Source of the DNA: Lysinibacillus composti
Lineage (GTDB): Bacteria > Bacillota > Bacilli > Bacillales_A > Planococcaceae
Assembly (NCBI RefSeq): GCF_016908465.1
Contig: NZ_JAFBDY010000009.1
Coordinates: 87,921-151,920 of the forward strand
DNA length: 64,000 nucleotides
Direction: 5' to 3'
Below are positions 46,699 through 57,500 of the stretch, piece after piece. Position 1 is the first letter of the stretch. Every line of letters starts with the position of its first letter. The notes under the pieces are model-generated. The model had not been told where the DNA came from, did no database searches, and was given only the letters and a program-made list of their open reading frames with translations. A program made the position numbers and the translations under genes.

Positions 46699-47883
46699 AT
46701 GAAAATACTAAATTTCTTATTACCCATAGCCTTTATTGCGGTCCTAGTAACGGGCCTTGTTCTTCATTTTACAACCGTAGATCGTGAAATTTCCGAGATG
46801 GAAAACCGCTCGCTTCAACAGGGAGATTTTGAACCAACTTTCAAAAATGTGATTTCAGGTGAGTACGTAAAAAAAGTGGAAAGCTATATCACAGATCAGT
46901 TTCCTTATCGTGATGATTGGATGAAAACCTATGTAAAGAGTCAAGTTGCACTTGGAGAGACTTTTATTAAGGATTCTTATTTTGTCGATGCAGAGTCTGG
47001 GTGGATTGTAACGAAAGCAGTTGAACCAGTAGAAGAAGAATCCATCACTGCCTTTGCGAATGACTTTGTAGGTTTTAAAGAAGGTCTAGCAGCAAAAGAC
47101 ATACCAATGGCGTTCTTTACGTTCCCAGCAAAAGCGACATATATCCGAGAGCCAAGTCCAGACTTTATGCCAGTAGACGGTGGAATTGAAAGTAACAATC
47201 GTTTACATAAAGTGCTAACAGAAAAGGGCATTGATAACGCAAAAATCATGGATTCAATTCCTAAAGGAGTAGACGTCCATAATATGTACTTTAAAACAGA
47301 CCATCACTGGAAAATGTTTGGTGCGTATCAAGGTTACTTAGCTTTAATGGAAAACATAAATGAACGGATTGGTGAAAACATTGAACCAATCCCATATGAT
47401 GAAACAAATAATGTTTGTTTACCAAATGCATTTTCTGGATCATGGAACAAAGTGCTATACATGACGGTTAAAAGTGATGATCAAGTATGCTATAACAATC
47501 CGGAATCTTTTGAAACACAATTCCAAGTTTATAAAGGTGATGTAATCGCTGGAAAAGAGCCACTGTCATTTAGCGACATTTATGGACAAGCCAAAAAAGT
47601 GGATGATACAGAACTAGTATCCTATGCTAGTGGTTACTCAGCCGACTATGCAATGCTAAATATATTAAATAAGGACTACGACTCTGATAAACACATTGTC
47701 GTTGTCAAAGATTCCTATTTTAATGCGATTCAGTTCCACGTAGCTAGCCATTTCAAACAGCTAACAGTATTAGATTTACGTTACCTTAAAGGTAATCCAA
47801 CAGATATCATTGCAAAGTTAAATCCAGATTATGTATTCTTTGTTTATAATGATCGAAACTTTAATGTTGTAGAGAGTTATTAA
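46699..47883 (+). CDS. DHHW/AlgJ-like O-acetyltransferase partner
   Basis: A 394-residue protein with one N-terminal membrane helix (about 5-25) and a large extracytoplasmic SGNH-like domain. The signature TDHHWKMFGAY places the catalytic-type D201, H202 and H203 as in DHHW and AlgJ/AlgX proteins; a serine in VVKDSYFNA near 337 is the likely nucleophile. The ATG at 46699 is preferred over a GTG at 46690, because AGGTGA then serves as ribosome site. It starts nine bases after the MBOAT gene. In related pairs the MBOAT protein delivers acetyl groups and this protein transfers them to sugar. Confidence 0.85.
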   Translation: MKILNFLLPIAFIAVLVTGLVLHFTTVDREISEMENRSLQQGDFEPTFKNVISGEYVKKVESYITDQFPYRDDWMKTYVKSQVALGETFIKDSYFVDAESGWIVTKAVEPVEEESITAFANDFVGFKEGLAAKDIPMAFFTFPAKATYIREPSPDFMPVDGGIESNNRLHKVLTEKGIDNAKIMDSIPKGVDVHNMYFKTDHHWKMFGAYQGYLALMENINERIGENIEPIPYDETNNVCLPNAFSGSWNKVLYMTVKSDDQVCYNNPESFETQFQVYKGDVIAGKEPLSFSDIYGQAKKVDDTELVSYASGYSADYAMLNILNKDYDSDKHIVVVKDSYFNAIQFHVASHFKQLTVLDLRYLKGNPTDIIAKLNPDYVFFVYNDRNFNVVESY

Positions 47884-47892
47884 TGATTTATA

Positions 47893-47930
47893 AGAGTTAT
47901 CCCTAGAAAGTTTTGGGATAGCTCTTTTTT
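47893..47930 (+). terminator. terminator after the acetylation pair
   Basis: AGAGTTATCCC and GGGATAGCTCT form an 11-bp stem (one mismatch) followed by seven T. The gap 47931-48250 is A+T-rich leader sequence of the next gene, with no clear promoter consensus and no gene. Confidence 0.88.
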
Positions 47931-48250
47931 TGATCATTATTTCTACAAGATATTACACTATCAACAGGATTAATATAAATTACAATATATTTCTGCAAGA
48001 TGTAGGTCATTAGTTGTGTGTAATGTTAAGAAGTAAATTTCTTGTAAATGAAAATATATTTAATTTCCCTATGAAAACGACCAGGACCCTTGAATTATCT
48101 ATGTTTATAGATTAAGAATCACTAGTATTATAGATACTTCCATATTTACAAAATCTTGATAAAAAAGCCCCTTAAGGTTTACAAATGTCCATTACTATTA
48201 ATTTAAGAGATTTTTAGAATTATGAATTAATAGGAAAAGAGGTTTATTTT

Positions 48251-51200
48251 ATGAGTAAAAAGATGAAAAATAAGAAGTATTTTGTCGCAACACTTGTTGC
48301 TACAGTTGCTGCTTCAAGTACTGGAATAGTTGCACCTCCAACAGCTGATGCTGCAAAGTCGTTTCCTGATGTGAAAACTAGTGATTATTTCTATGAAGCT
48401 GTGTCTAATTTAGCGGAACGTGGCGTTATTAATGGTTTTCAGGATGGCAAATTCAAACCAAATCAAAATGTAACGCGCGGTCAAGCTGCAGTTATTATTG
48501 CAGGAGTATTAGGTCTTGATACGAAAAATGTGACCAATCCAAACTTTAAAGATGTCACAACGAAACATCCATATTATGGTGCAATTGCTGCGCTAGCAAA
48601 TAAAGGATATATTAATGGGTTTGAAGATGGAACATACGGTGCAGACAAGCCAATCACACGTAACCATATGGCAATAATCATTGCAAAAGCTTTTAATCTA
48701 GAATCATCTTCCAATACTAAAGCACCGTTTACTGATATGTACCCAGACTATAAAGGGTTTATTACGGCTCTTTACGAAAATGGAATTACATCCGGTACGA
48801 CAAAGTCAACATTTGGTGGATCTTCTAACGTAACACGTGGTCAATTGGCACAATTTGTTGTAAATGCTGAAAAAGCTAAAAAGGCCGGTCATGTGGAAGA
48901 ATCTTTCACAGTTAGTAATGTTACGGGTTCTACTATCCAAACTTCAAAGGGCGAATTGAAAATTGCTTCTTCTCTAAAGTCTATTTTTGCTTCTACTAAT
49001 GCAGAGGCTTTAAAAGGTGCAGAATTGAAAGCAGTTATAGAAGATAGTGAAGTAAAATCGATTTCATCAATCACATTAAATACGGCAGGTACAGCAGATA
49101 AAACAGTCGTGTTTGATGGTGGTAAATCAACTATTACTGGCAATGTGAAAGTAAATGCTGACTATGTTGCAGTAAACAATGTAACGGTAAATGGAGATGT
49201 AATTTTAACTAGTAAAGTAGTAAATGAGTTTGCAGCTGAAGGATTAGTTGCTAAAGGTGAGTTAGTAATTGAAGAAGCCTCTCCAGCCGCTACAGCAGTT
49301 GCTTCTTTAACAAACGTGGTAGCAGAAACAGCAAAAGGGCCAAAAATTGACTTAAAAGGTTCATCAATTAATAGCGTTCATGCAAAACGTGACAATGTTG
49401 CCATTTCATCTGATAAAAAGCTTCCAGAAGTAAAAGTCTCCACAAAAGTAACATCAATTGAAGTGAACGCAGATGTTGAAAAAGTAACGATTAACGTAAC
49501 GGTTAAACTTGAAATCACTGGTAAAGGTTCAATCGGTGAAGTTGCAGTAGAAAAAGCAGTTGAACTAGCACTTAAAGTTGCTGGACAAGTAAAAGAACTG
49601 GTAGTTGAAAACAAAGATACAAAAGTAGAAGTAGGCGTAAGCGTAGCGATTGATAAATTAATCGTTCCAACAGGTTCAGACGTTGCCTCTGTCGTTAAAA
49701 ACTACAACAGCGTAAAAGACAAAATTAAAGATGTAAAAGATGATAAAGGATCTGAAGTGAAGCCAGGTAACAATTCTGGCGGTAGTTCTGGAGGGAGTTC
49801 AGGTGGATCTAGTGGCGGTTCATCAGGCGGTGGATCTAATAAAGTAGATCCTAAACCTGTTTCAACAAATGGTGTAACTCAAATTGCTAGATATGATAGT
49901 GGTGAAGGAGAAACTGGTACTGAAATCGCAGCGTATGATGTAAAACGTAAATTAGCATTCGTCACAAATGGGGCTATTGCAGGCTTCGATATTCTATCAT
50001 TTGCAAATTTAAAATCAGGAGAGTTTAAGAATATCTCTTCTGAACGAGTACTTCTATCTTCATTTGGGATTAAAAATGTAGATGATATCACAAGTATCGC
50101 ATCACATCCAACTGAAGATATCATTGCAATTTCAGCGGTAAGCAATCCGAAAACAGATCCTGGATATATTATATTCGCTTCAAAAAATGGTAAATATATT
50201 ACCCATGTGCAAGTTGGATCATTACCTGATATGGTGACTTTTACACCTGATGGTAAAAAAGCGTTAGTTGCTAACGAAGGAGAACCTAGCGAAGATTATT
50301 CAGTAGATCCAGAAGGTTCAATCTCTATTATTGATATGGAGAAATTTAAAGAAGAAAATTATAAAGCTCAAACTCTTTTGTTTACTGAAGATTTACTAGA
50401 CTCAAAAGTACGAGTAAGTTCTAGAGGTACAGTATTACAACAACTAGAACCTGAGTATATTACAGTTTCTGAAGATAGCAAAACTGCTTATGTTTCACTA
50501 CAAGAAAATAATGCAATTGCAACTATTGACTTAGAAGCAGGTAAAATCCTTTCCGTGAAAGGGCTCGGCGTAAAGGATTATTCTAAACCTGGTAATGAAT
50601 TAGATGCATTAAATAATAAAAAAATCAAAATCGAAAAACAACCATTACTTTCACATTACATGCCTGACGGTATCGATACAATTACTGTGAATGACAAAAC
50701 TTACATTGTAACACCAAATGAAGGTGATGCACGTGATTGGGAAGGTTACTCTGAAGAAGCTGAAGTTGCTGATATTATTGACTTCATTAATCTAAAAGAA
50801 GAATACTATGAAGGCTATTCACAAGAAGAGTTAGATGCTTTTGTAAAAAAACTGAAAAATAATGAAGATGGTTTACTAGATGCTTTCGGTAAAGTGAAAA
50901 TTACGAAAGAAAACGGAGTAAAAGACGGTAAATACGAAGCTCTTTACGGTTACGGTGGTCGTAGCTTCTCAATCTTCGATGCTGACACAATGGAATTAGT
51001 GTATGACAGTGGAAATGACTTTGAAAACATTACGTCATTATTAGCACCTGACTACTTCAATACAACAAATGATGAAATCAAAATGGATAACCGAAGTGAT
51101 GATAAAGGACCAGAACCAGAAAGTGTTGTAGTTGGTGAAGTAGATGGAAAACCTTATGCATTTATTGCATTAGAACGCTTCAGTGGTGTACTGGTTTACG

Positions 51201-54200
51201 ATTTGTCAGATATTAAAAAACCAAAATACGTAACGCTTATTTCAAGTCGTGATTTCTCTCAAGATGTTGCAGGTGACGTTTCACCAGAAGGTTTAGTATT
51301 TATTTCTGCTGAAGATAGCCCAACAAAGAAACCATTATTAGCTGCAACACATGAAGTGTCTGGTACTGTAGCTGTATATGAAATTGGTTCATTTGAAGAA
51401 AGTTTCGAAATGTCGTTAATGCATACGAACGACACACATGCTCGTACAGATTTAGCTCCTAAACGTGCAACAGCTGTAAAAGAGTTTAGGGAACAAAAAC
51501 CAAATTCACTTTTACTAGATGCAGGTGACGTATTTAGTGGAACACTTTATTTCAATGAATACCAAGGTGAAGCGGACTTAAAACTGATGAACTATATGGG
51601 TTATGATGTTATGACTTTTGGTAACCATGAATTCGATTTAGGTTCAAGTCCAGAAGGTCACAAAGCATTAGCTGATTTCATTGAAGGTGCTAACTTCTCA
51701 TTTGTTTCATCAAATGTTGATTTTTCAAAAGATGATAAATTTACTGGCTTATTTAGTGACCTAATCTCTAGTGATCCAAAAGGTGGGAAAATCTATAACG
51801 GTATTGTAAAAGAGATTGATGGAGAAAAAGTTGGTATTTTCGGTTTAACGACTGAAGAAACAAAAGATATAGCTTCTCCAGGAAGTATTGCATTTAAAAA
51901 TTATATTGAAGAGGCAGAAAAAGCAGTAAAAGCTTTCGAAGGTATGGGAGTCGACAAAATAATTGCAATCTCACATCTTGGTTTCGATGATAGTGAAGCT
52001 GTAGATAACGATCAAATTCTAGCAAAATCAGTAGAAGGTATTGACGTAATTGTAGGGGGGCATAGTCACACAAACCTATCAAAGCCAGTCGTAATTAACG
52101 AAGATATTAGTGGTGACAAAAAAGATGCTACGTTAATTGTACAAGCTTATCAATATAGCGATTACCTAGGAACACTTGACGTTACATTTGATCATAATGG
52201 TGTTGTTGTAGATTATAATGGTGAATTATTAAAAGTTGCTGATTATGCTGAAGATGCTGAGGCTTTAGAAATTATAAAACCTTATAGCGATAGAGTTAAA
52301 GAACTAAATAATACGGAAATAGGCGTAACTTTAACAAATGCTCTTGCGAATCCACGTACTTCTGATGAAGGAAACACAGAAAAATTAAGTGTACGTAAAC
52401 AAGAAACAATCCTTGGTAATTTAATTACTGATGGAATGCTTGCAAAAGCAAAACAATACACTGACAAAGATGTAATAATGGCATTCCAAAATGGTGGAGG
52501 AATTCGCTCTAGTATTGATGCAGGGCCAATTACTGTTGGAGAAGTCATTAACGTACTTCCATTTGGTAATACCTTAGCTTTAATGGATGTTACAGGAAAA
52601 GAATTAAAAGAAGCATTTGAAATAAGCGTAGAGAAATATCCAAATGAGAATGGTGGATTCTTACACGTAGCGGGTGCAAAAATTGAATATGATTCAACTA
52701 AACCTGCTGGTGAACGTATCGTTAAAATTTCCTACAAAGATGCTGAAGGCAAATATGTAGAAATAGAAGATGGAGAGACATATACAGTTGCAACAAATGC
52801 CTTCACAGCTAAAGGTGGAGATGGTTACCATGTGTTAGGAGATGCCTATAAAGAAGGTCGTGTAACAGATCTTGGGTTATCAGATTGGGAAAACTTTAGA
52901 GACCATTTAATAGCTAATAAAGATGCTATTCCAACGACTACTGAAGGCCGTATCGTAGACATAGCGGGTCAAGTGCAGCCGGATGAATCTTTAAATATGA
53001 CAGTACTTTCAGACATACATGTTTTTGATCCAGCATTAGGTACAACTGGAACAGCATTTGAGGAGTATTTATCAAAAGACAGAAAACTCCTTTCTGAAAG
53101 TAAAACAGTTCTTGAAGCTGCAATTGAAAATATCAAAAAAAGCGACTCGGAAGTAGTACTAATTTCAGGAGATTTAACAAAAGATGGGGAACTAAGTAGC
53201 CATCAAATAGTAGTAGATATCTTAAAGGATTTAGAAAAAACAGGTAAGAAAGTCTTTGTTACTCATGGAAATCACGATATTCTAAATCCAAATGCCGTTA
53301 AATTTAATGGTGATAAAACAGAAGATGTTGAATATATCGATGTTAAAAAGTACAAAGAATTGTACGCTGATTTTGGATATAGTGAAGCCATTGCAAAAGA
53401 CCCTAATTCATTAAGTTACGTAGCAGAATTAGACGATGAGACAAGACTTATTGTGATGGACTCCGTTCTTTATGATACAAACGTGGCTGATGATTATCCG
53501 AAAACGGATGGTGCTATTAGTCAAGAAAGACTTAACTGGATTTTAGAACAAATTGCTGTAGCAAAAGCTGAAGGTAAACAAATCCTTGGAATGACTCATC
53601 ATGGAGTTGTAGAACACTTTGGTGCTCAAGACGATATATTTCCACAATACGTAATACAAGACTGGCAAACGGTTTCTGAAAGATTAGCAGATGCAGGTTT
53701 AAACATTGTTTTTACTGGACATTTCCATGCACAAGACGCTGTGAGCAAAACAACAGCAGCAGGAAATACAATCTATGATATTGAAACAGGTTCACTAGTT
53801 ACTTTCCCATCTCCTTATAGAAATGTAGAAATCGCTGACGGAAAGATGACAATTGATACAGTGACTGTTGATTCAATTGCAGGTGTTGATGACTTCCCTG
53901 AGTATGCTAAAACATTTTTATTAAAAGGAATGAAAGTACTTGTTCCTACTGAATTAGCAAAATTACTTGGTGTTACAGTTGCTGAAGCTCAAGGGATAGC
54001 TAGCCAAGAGTTGGCACCAGGAATTGAATTAGGTGATTTCGTTGCGAATGCCTTACTGGCACATTATGCAGGTGATGAAAAAGCCGATGCAGCTACTAAA
54101 GCAGTTATTGAAGGAATGATTGCAAGTACAGATTCAAAGCAAAAAATGCTGGGTGAAGCAATTTATTCAATCTACGCTGATACGACAGCAGATAATAAAT

Positions 54201-54493
54201 TTATGATTGATTTAAATACACTGGGCGCAAACGTTAAAGAAGTACCTGCAGATCAATTCTCAGGTACACAGGAAGCATCAAAAGTCCATGAAGGTAATAT
54301 TACAGTTAACGTTTCAGAGATTAAAACTCTAACAAATGCTGAAGTTACAGGAAACCTAATGCTTACTGGTACTGTAACTGAGGAAATTAATCTTTCTAAC
54401 ATTAAGGTTGGTGGAAATCTAAATCTAACAGAGATTAATAGCGATAAAGTAGATTTGACAGGTATTGAAGTAACTGGGGAGACAACTTTCTAA
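48251..54493 (+). CDS. SLH-anchored 5'-nucleotidase/metallophosphoesterase with choice-of-anchor-I domain
   Basis: A 2,080-residue surface protein. Signal peptide (about 1-34) and three SLH domains (37-205; NVTRGQ, ITRNHM, NVTRGQ). A beta-solenoid-like stalk (about 215-500; IDLKGSSINSVHAKRDN) leads to a Gly/Ser hinge (about 507-530). Residues about 540-1050 are a choice-of-anchor-I beta-propeller-like domain (ARYDSGEGETGTEI). Residues about 1055-1575 are a UshA-type 5'-nucleotidase: metal site MHTNDTHAR near 1057, FGNHEFDLG, GGHSHTN, and the nucleotide-binding C-domain with NGGGIRSS near 1414. Residues about 1583-1900 are a second calcineurin-type phosphoesterase (LSDIHVFDP, GDLTKDGE, THGNHD, GHFHAQD). 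A short solenoid tail ends it. All metal ligands I can see are intact. Confidence 0.9.
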   Translation: MSKKMKNKKYFVATLVATVAASSTGIVAPPTADAAKSFPDVKTSDYFYEAVSNLAERGVINGFQDGKFKPNQNVTRGQAAVIIAGVLGLDTKNVTNPNFKDVTTKHPYYGAIAALANKGYINGFEDGTYGADKPITRNHMAIIIAKAFNLESSSNTKAPFTDMYPDYKGFITALYENGITSGTTKSTFGGSSNVTRGQLAQFVVNAEKAKKAGHVEESFTVSNVTGSTIQTSKGELKIASSLKSIFASTNAEALKGAELKAVIEDSEVKSISSITLNTAGTADKTVVFDGGKSTITGNVKVNADYVAVNNVTVNGDVILTSKVVNEFAAEGLVAKGELVIEEASPAATAVASLTNVVAETAKGPKIDLKGSSINSVHAKRDNVAISSDKKLPEVKVSTKVTSIEVNADVEKVTINVTVKLEITGKGSIGEVAVEKAVELALKVAGQVKELVVENKDTKVEVGVSVAIDKLIVPTGSDVASVVKNYNSVKDKIKDVKDDKGSEVKPGNNSGGSSGGSSGGSSGGSSGGGSNKVDPKPVSTNGVTQIARYDSGEGETGTEIAAYDVKRKLAFVTNGAIAGFDILSFANLKSGEFKNISSERVLLSSFGIKNVDDITSIASHPTEDIIAISAVSNPKTDPGYIIFASKNGKYITHVQVGSLPDMVTFTPDGKKALVANEGEPSEDYSVDPEGSISIIDMEKFKEENYKAQTLLFTEDLLDSKVRVSSRGTVLQQLEPEYITVSEDSKTAYVSLQENNAIATIDLEAGKILSVKGLGVKDYSKPGNELDALNNKKIKIEKQPLLSHYMPDGIDTITVNDKTYIVTPNEGDARDWEGYSEEAEVADIIDFINLKEEYYEGYSQEELDAFVKKLKNNEDGLLDAFGKVKITKENGVKDGKYEALYGYGGRSFSIFDADTMELVYDSGNDFENITSLLAPDYFNTTNDEIKMDNRSDDKGPEPESVVVGEVDGKPYAFIALERFSGVLVYDLSDIKKPKYVTLISSRDFSQDVAGDVSPEGLVFISAEDSPTKKPLLAATHEVSGTVAVYEIGSFEESFEMSLMHTNDTHARTDLAPKRATAVKEFREQKPNSLLLDAGDVFSGTLYFNEYQGEADLKLMNYMGYDVMTFGNHEFDLGSSPEGHKALADFIEGANFSFVSSNVDFSKDDKFTGLFSDLISSDPKGGKIYNGIVKEIDGEKVGIFGLTTEETKDIASPGSIAFKNYIEEAEKAVKAFEGMGVDKIIAISHLGFDDSEAVDNDQILAKSVEGIDVIVGGHSHTNLSKPVVINEDISGDKKDATLIVQAYQYSDYLGTLDVTFDHNGVVVDYNGELLKVADYAEDAEALEIIKPYSDRVKELNNTEIGVTLTNALANPRTSDEGNTEKLSVRKQETILGNLITDGMLAKAKQYTDKDVIMAFQNGGGIRSSIDAGPITVGEVINVLPFGNTLALMDVTGKELKEAFEISVEKYPNENGGFLHVAGAKIEYDSTKPAGERIVKISYKDAEGKYVEIEDGETYTVATNAFTAKGGDGYHVLGDAYKEGRVTDLGLSDWENFRDHLIANKDAIPTTTEGRIVDIAGQVQPDESLNMTVLSDIHVFDPALGTTGTAFEEYLSKDRKLLSESKTVLEAAIENIKKSDSEVVLISGDLTKDGELSSHQIVVDILKDLEKTGKKVFVTHGNHDILNPNAVKFNGDKTEDVEYIDVKKYKELYADFGYSEAIAKDPNSLSYVAELDDETRLIVMDSVLYDTNVADDYPKTDGAISQERLNWILEQIAVAKAEGKQILGMTHHGVVEHFGAQDDIFPQYVIQDWQTVSERLADAGLNIVFTGHFHAQDAVSKTTAAGNTIYDIETGSLVTFPSPYRNVEIADGKMTIDTVTVDSIAGVDDFPEYAKTFLLKGMKVLVPTELAKLLGVTVAEAQGIASQELAPGIELGDFVANALLAHYAGDEKADAATKAVIEGMIASTDSKQKMLGEAIYSIYADTTADNKFMIDLNTLGANVKEVPADQFSGTQEASKVHEGNITVNVSEIKTLTNAEVTGNLMLTGTVTEEINLSNIKVGGNLNLTEINSDKVDLTGIEVTGETTF

Positions 54494-54532
54494 ACTTAAA
54501 AGACATCTTATAAAAAGTAGGAGGCTTTGTCA

Positions 54533-54568
54533 TTGTCCAAGTACAATAAAAGCTCAAAAAATCTATAA
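54533..54568 (+). CDS. possible 11-codon leader peptide
   Basis: A perfect AGGAGG (54519-54524) stands eight bases before a TTG codon that opens a frame of eleven sense codons: M-S-K-Y-N-K-S-S-K-N-L, then TAA. It ends 19 bases before the nuclease start, whose own site (AGGTGA) is weaker. The peptide resembles the first residues of the flanking surface proteins (MSKKMKNKK, MSKRSNKK), so it could be a leader peptide or the relic of an older start. Confidence 0.4.
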   Translation: MSKYNKSSKNL

Positions 54569-54587
54569 GAAATAGGTGAAATAAATA

Positions 54588-57500
54588 ATGAGTAAAAGAT
54601 CTAACAAAAAGTACTTTAATGCATTTCTAGCAACTAGTTTAGTAGCAAGTGCTGTAGCTCCAGTAATGCCCTTCAGTGTAAGTGCTGAAACTATTGATTC
54701 TGTTACAACAGAGAGCGTTAGTTATATTTCTGTTGCTGATGCAATTGCAAATAATACAGGAAACGCAAAAGTAAAGGGATATATTGTTGGATATGTTAAA
54801 AGTAAAACGAATGTTATTAAAACTGGATTCCCAGATGATAATAACTTTGCTATTGCAGATTCAATGAATGAAACTGATACATCGAAAATGTTGTTTGTAC
54901 AAGTTACTTCAGGATATCGTTCTGATTTTGGATTAAAATCCAACCCAGATTTAATAGGCCAACAAGTTGAGATTACTGGAAACCTTGAATCCTATTTTAG
55001 TAGTCCAGGACTAAAATCACCTTCTGCTATGTCCTTGTCAGGTGATAATCAAGGTAACCCGGAAAAGCCTGAGCATTCGGAGGAAACTGAAGTAATTTCA
55101 ATTGCTAATGCTCATACAAAAGCAATGGGTGAAACTGTAACGGTTAAAGGCATCGTGGCGGCCAATTTAAAAAATACTATCTCAATTCAAGATGAAACAG
55201 GTGGTATCGCAGTACGTCCAGCTAGCCTAGATATGAAAGTTGGAGATGAGGTAACACTAACAGGTAAGTTAGCTGACTATCGAGGATTACTTCAATTAGA
55301 TTCTGCTTCAATCGTCGAAAAAGGACCGAACGTAGGAGCTCCTCAAGTTAAAGTTGTGACTGGTGCTGAGGTGAGCGAAGAAAATGAATCACAACTCGTG
55401 ACAGTAAAAAACGTTACACTTAATTCAGTAACAGGAACAACCTGGAAAAATTTCACTGCATCTGATGGTTCAGAATTTATCGTTCGCGATGAAACGGGTG
55501 AACTTACTTCATTAGAAGTAGGTACAACTTACGAATCGATTACAGGAATTGTTCAACAGTTCGAAAATGATTATCAAATCATTCCCCGCTCAGAACTCGA
55601 CATCGTGGTTGATAGCACGGCTATTAAGCCTGCACTCGCTTCTCTTGGATCAGGCACATTTGTGGGTTCTCAATCAGTAACATTATCTACAACAACAGCA
55701 GGAGCCGAAATATTCTATACATTAGATGGCTCAGAACCAACTGATCAGAGTGCTAAATATGTGGAGCCTATCCAAATTACAAAGAATACAACACTAAAAG
55801 CAATTGTAAAAGCTCAAGATGGTACATTTAGTGAAGTCTCAACATTTGATTATAAGATAACGGATTCTTTACAAATTCATGATCTTCAAGGAGAAGGACA
55901 TACCTCTCCATATGACGATCAAACTGTTCAAGGAATACAAGGAATTGTAACTTACAACTTCACGTTAAATGGCTCAAACTATTATACAATCCAAACACCT
56001 GATGAATTAGCAGATAATAATGTAAAAACTTCAGAAGCTATTCTCCTATATAGTGGTAAAAATCCATGGGATATTCAAGTAGGTGACTTAGTTTCAGTGA
56101 CTGGTACAGTTGATGAATACGCGTACGATGGTTATAGCAATCGTAACAATACAGACATGAAAACAACTCAAATTAATGTTCGTGATGACAAAGGAGGAAA
56201 AGTTGAAGTTCTTCAAGAAAATGTTGATTTACCGGAACCTTTTGTAATTGATGAAAGTACTCTAACAGCTAAGCATATTGAAGATGATGAATTAACAGAA
56301 TTCCAACCAGAAGAAGATGCACTTGACTTCTGGGAAAGTATTGAAGGTATGCGTGTTGAAGTTGGTAGCGTTAAAGCAGTTGCTCCACAAGAACACGGTG
56401 ATTTAATAACAGTGCTTGAAAGTGCAGAAACAAATTCTTTACATGGTGGCCTGTTATTAACAGAAGATGATCAAAATCCAGAAAGAATCCAGTTCCGTTT
56501 AGAACCAAATGGACCTGCTCGAGACCTTGAAGTTGCAACGGGCGATAAATTTGAAGGGCCAATCACTGGAATTGTTGGTTATTCGTATCAAAACTATAAA
56601 ATCTATGCGGATTTAGACAAAATGGAAAATGCATATGTAAAGGGATCTGCAGTTCCAGAAAAAACAAACATTGTAAAAGCTGATAACAAATTAACAATTG
56701 CATCGTACAACCTAGAAAACTTCTCGAATAATAGTGCTTCAGACGAAACACCAGATTCAAAAGTTAAGAAATTAGCAAGAGCGATCGGTACTGATATGGG
56801 AAGTCCAGATATTGTTGGTGTAACTGAAGTTCAAGATAATAATGGACAAGATGCTGGTGGTACTGCAGCAAACGAAAGTTATGAACGACTAATCGCAGCA
56901 ATTAAAGCTGAAAGTGGAGTAGAGTACAAATACTTAAATATAGACCCAATCGCTGGTCAAGATGGCGGTGCCCCAAATGCGAATATCCGAGTTGGATTCT
57001 TATATAATCCTGAACGTGTTACATTACCGGATGGAATTGAATCAGGGGACGCGACTACAGCAGTTGGTTACGAGAATGGAAAACTAACACATAATCCAGG
57101 ACGTATTGACCCAACGAATGCAGCATTTAATAGTAGCCGTAAACCATTAGCAGCTCAATTTAACTTCCAAGGTGAAGAAGTGATTGTAATTGCGAATCAC
57201 TGGAATTCAAAATCAGGGGATACGCCTTTATTTGGTGCTACTCAACCACCTGTCTACGGTAGCGAGGAACAACGTCATAAGATTGCAAACGTTGTTTATG
57301 ATTTCATCGAGGATATTAAAACGAAAAATCCTAATGCAAACATCGTTTCACTTGGAGACTTTAACGACTTCCAATACTCGAAATCATTAGAAATCCACGA
57401 AGGCGAATTAATGACAAACATGATTAATACAGTGGATGAGAAAGATCGTTATACTTACCTGTTCCAAGGTAACTCACAAGTATTAGACCATATTTTAGTA

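Noticed and set aside
45265..47883. A dlt (D-alanylation) operon.
   Set aside because: dltA and dltC are absent and the partner has the DHHW/AlgJ signature, not DltD.
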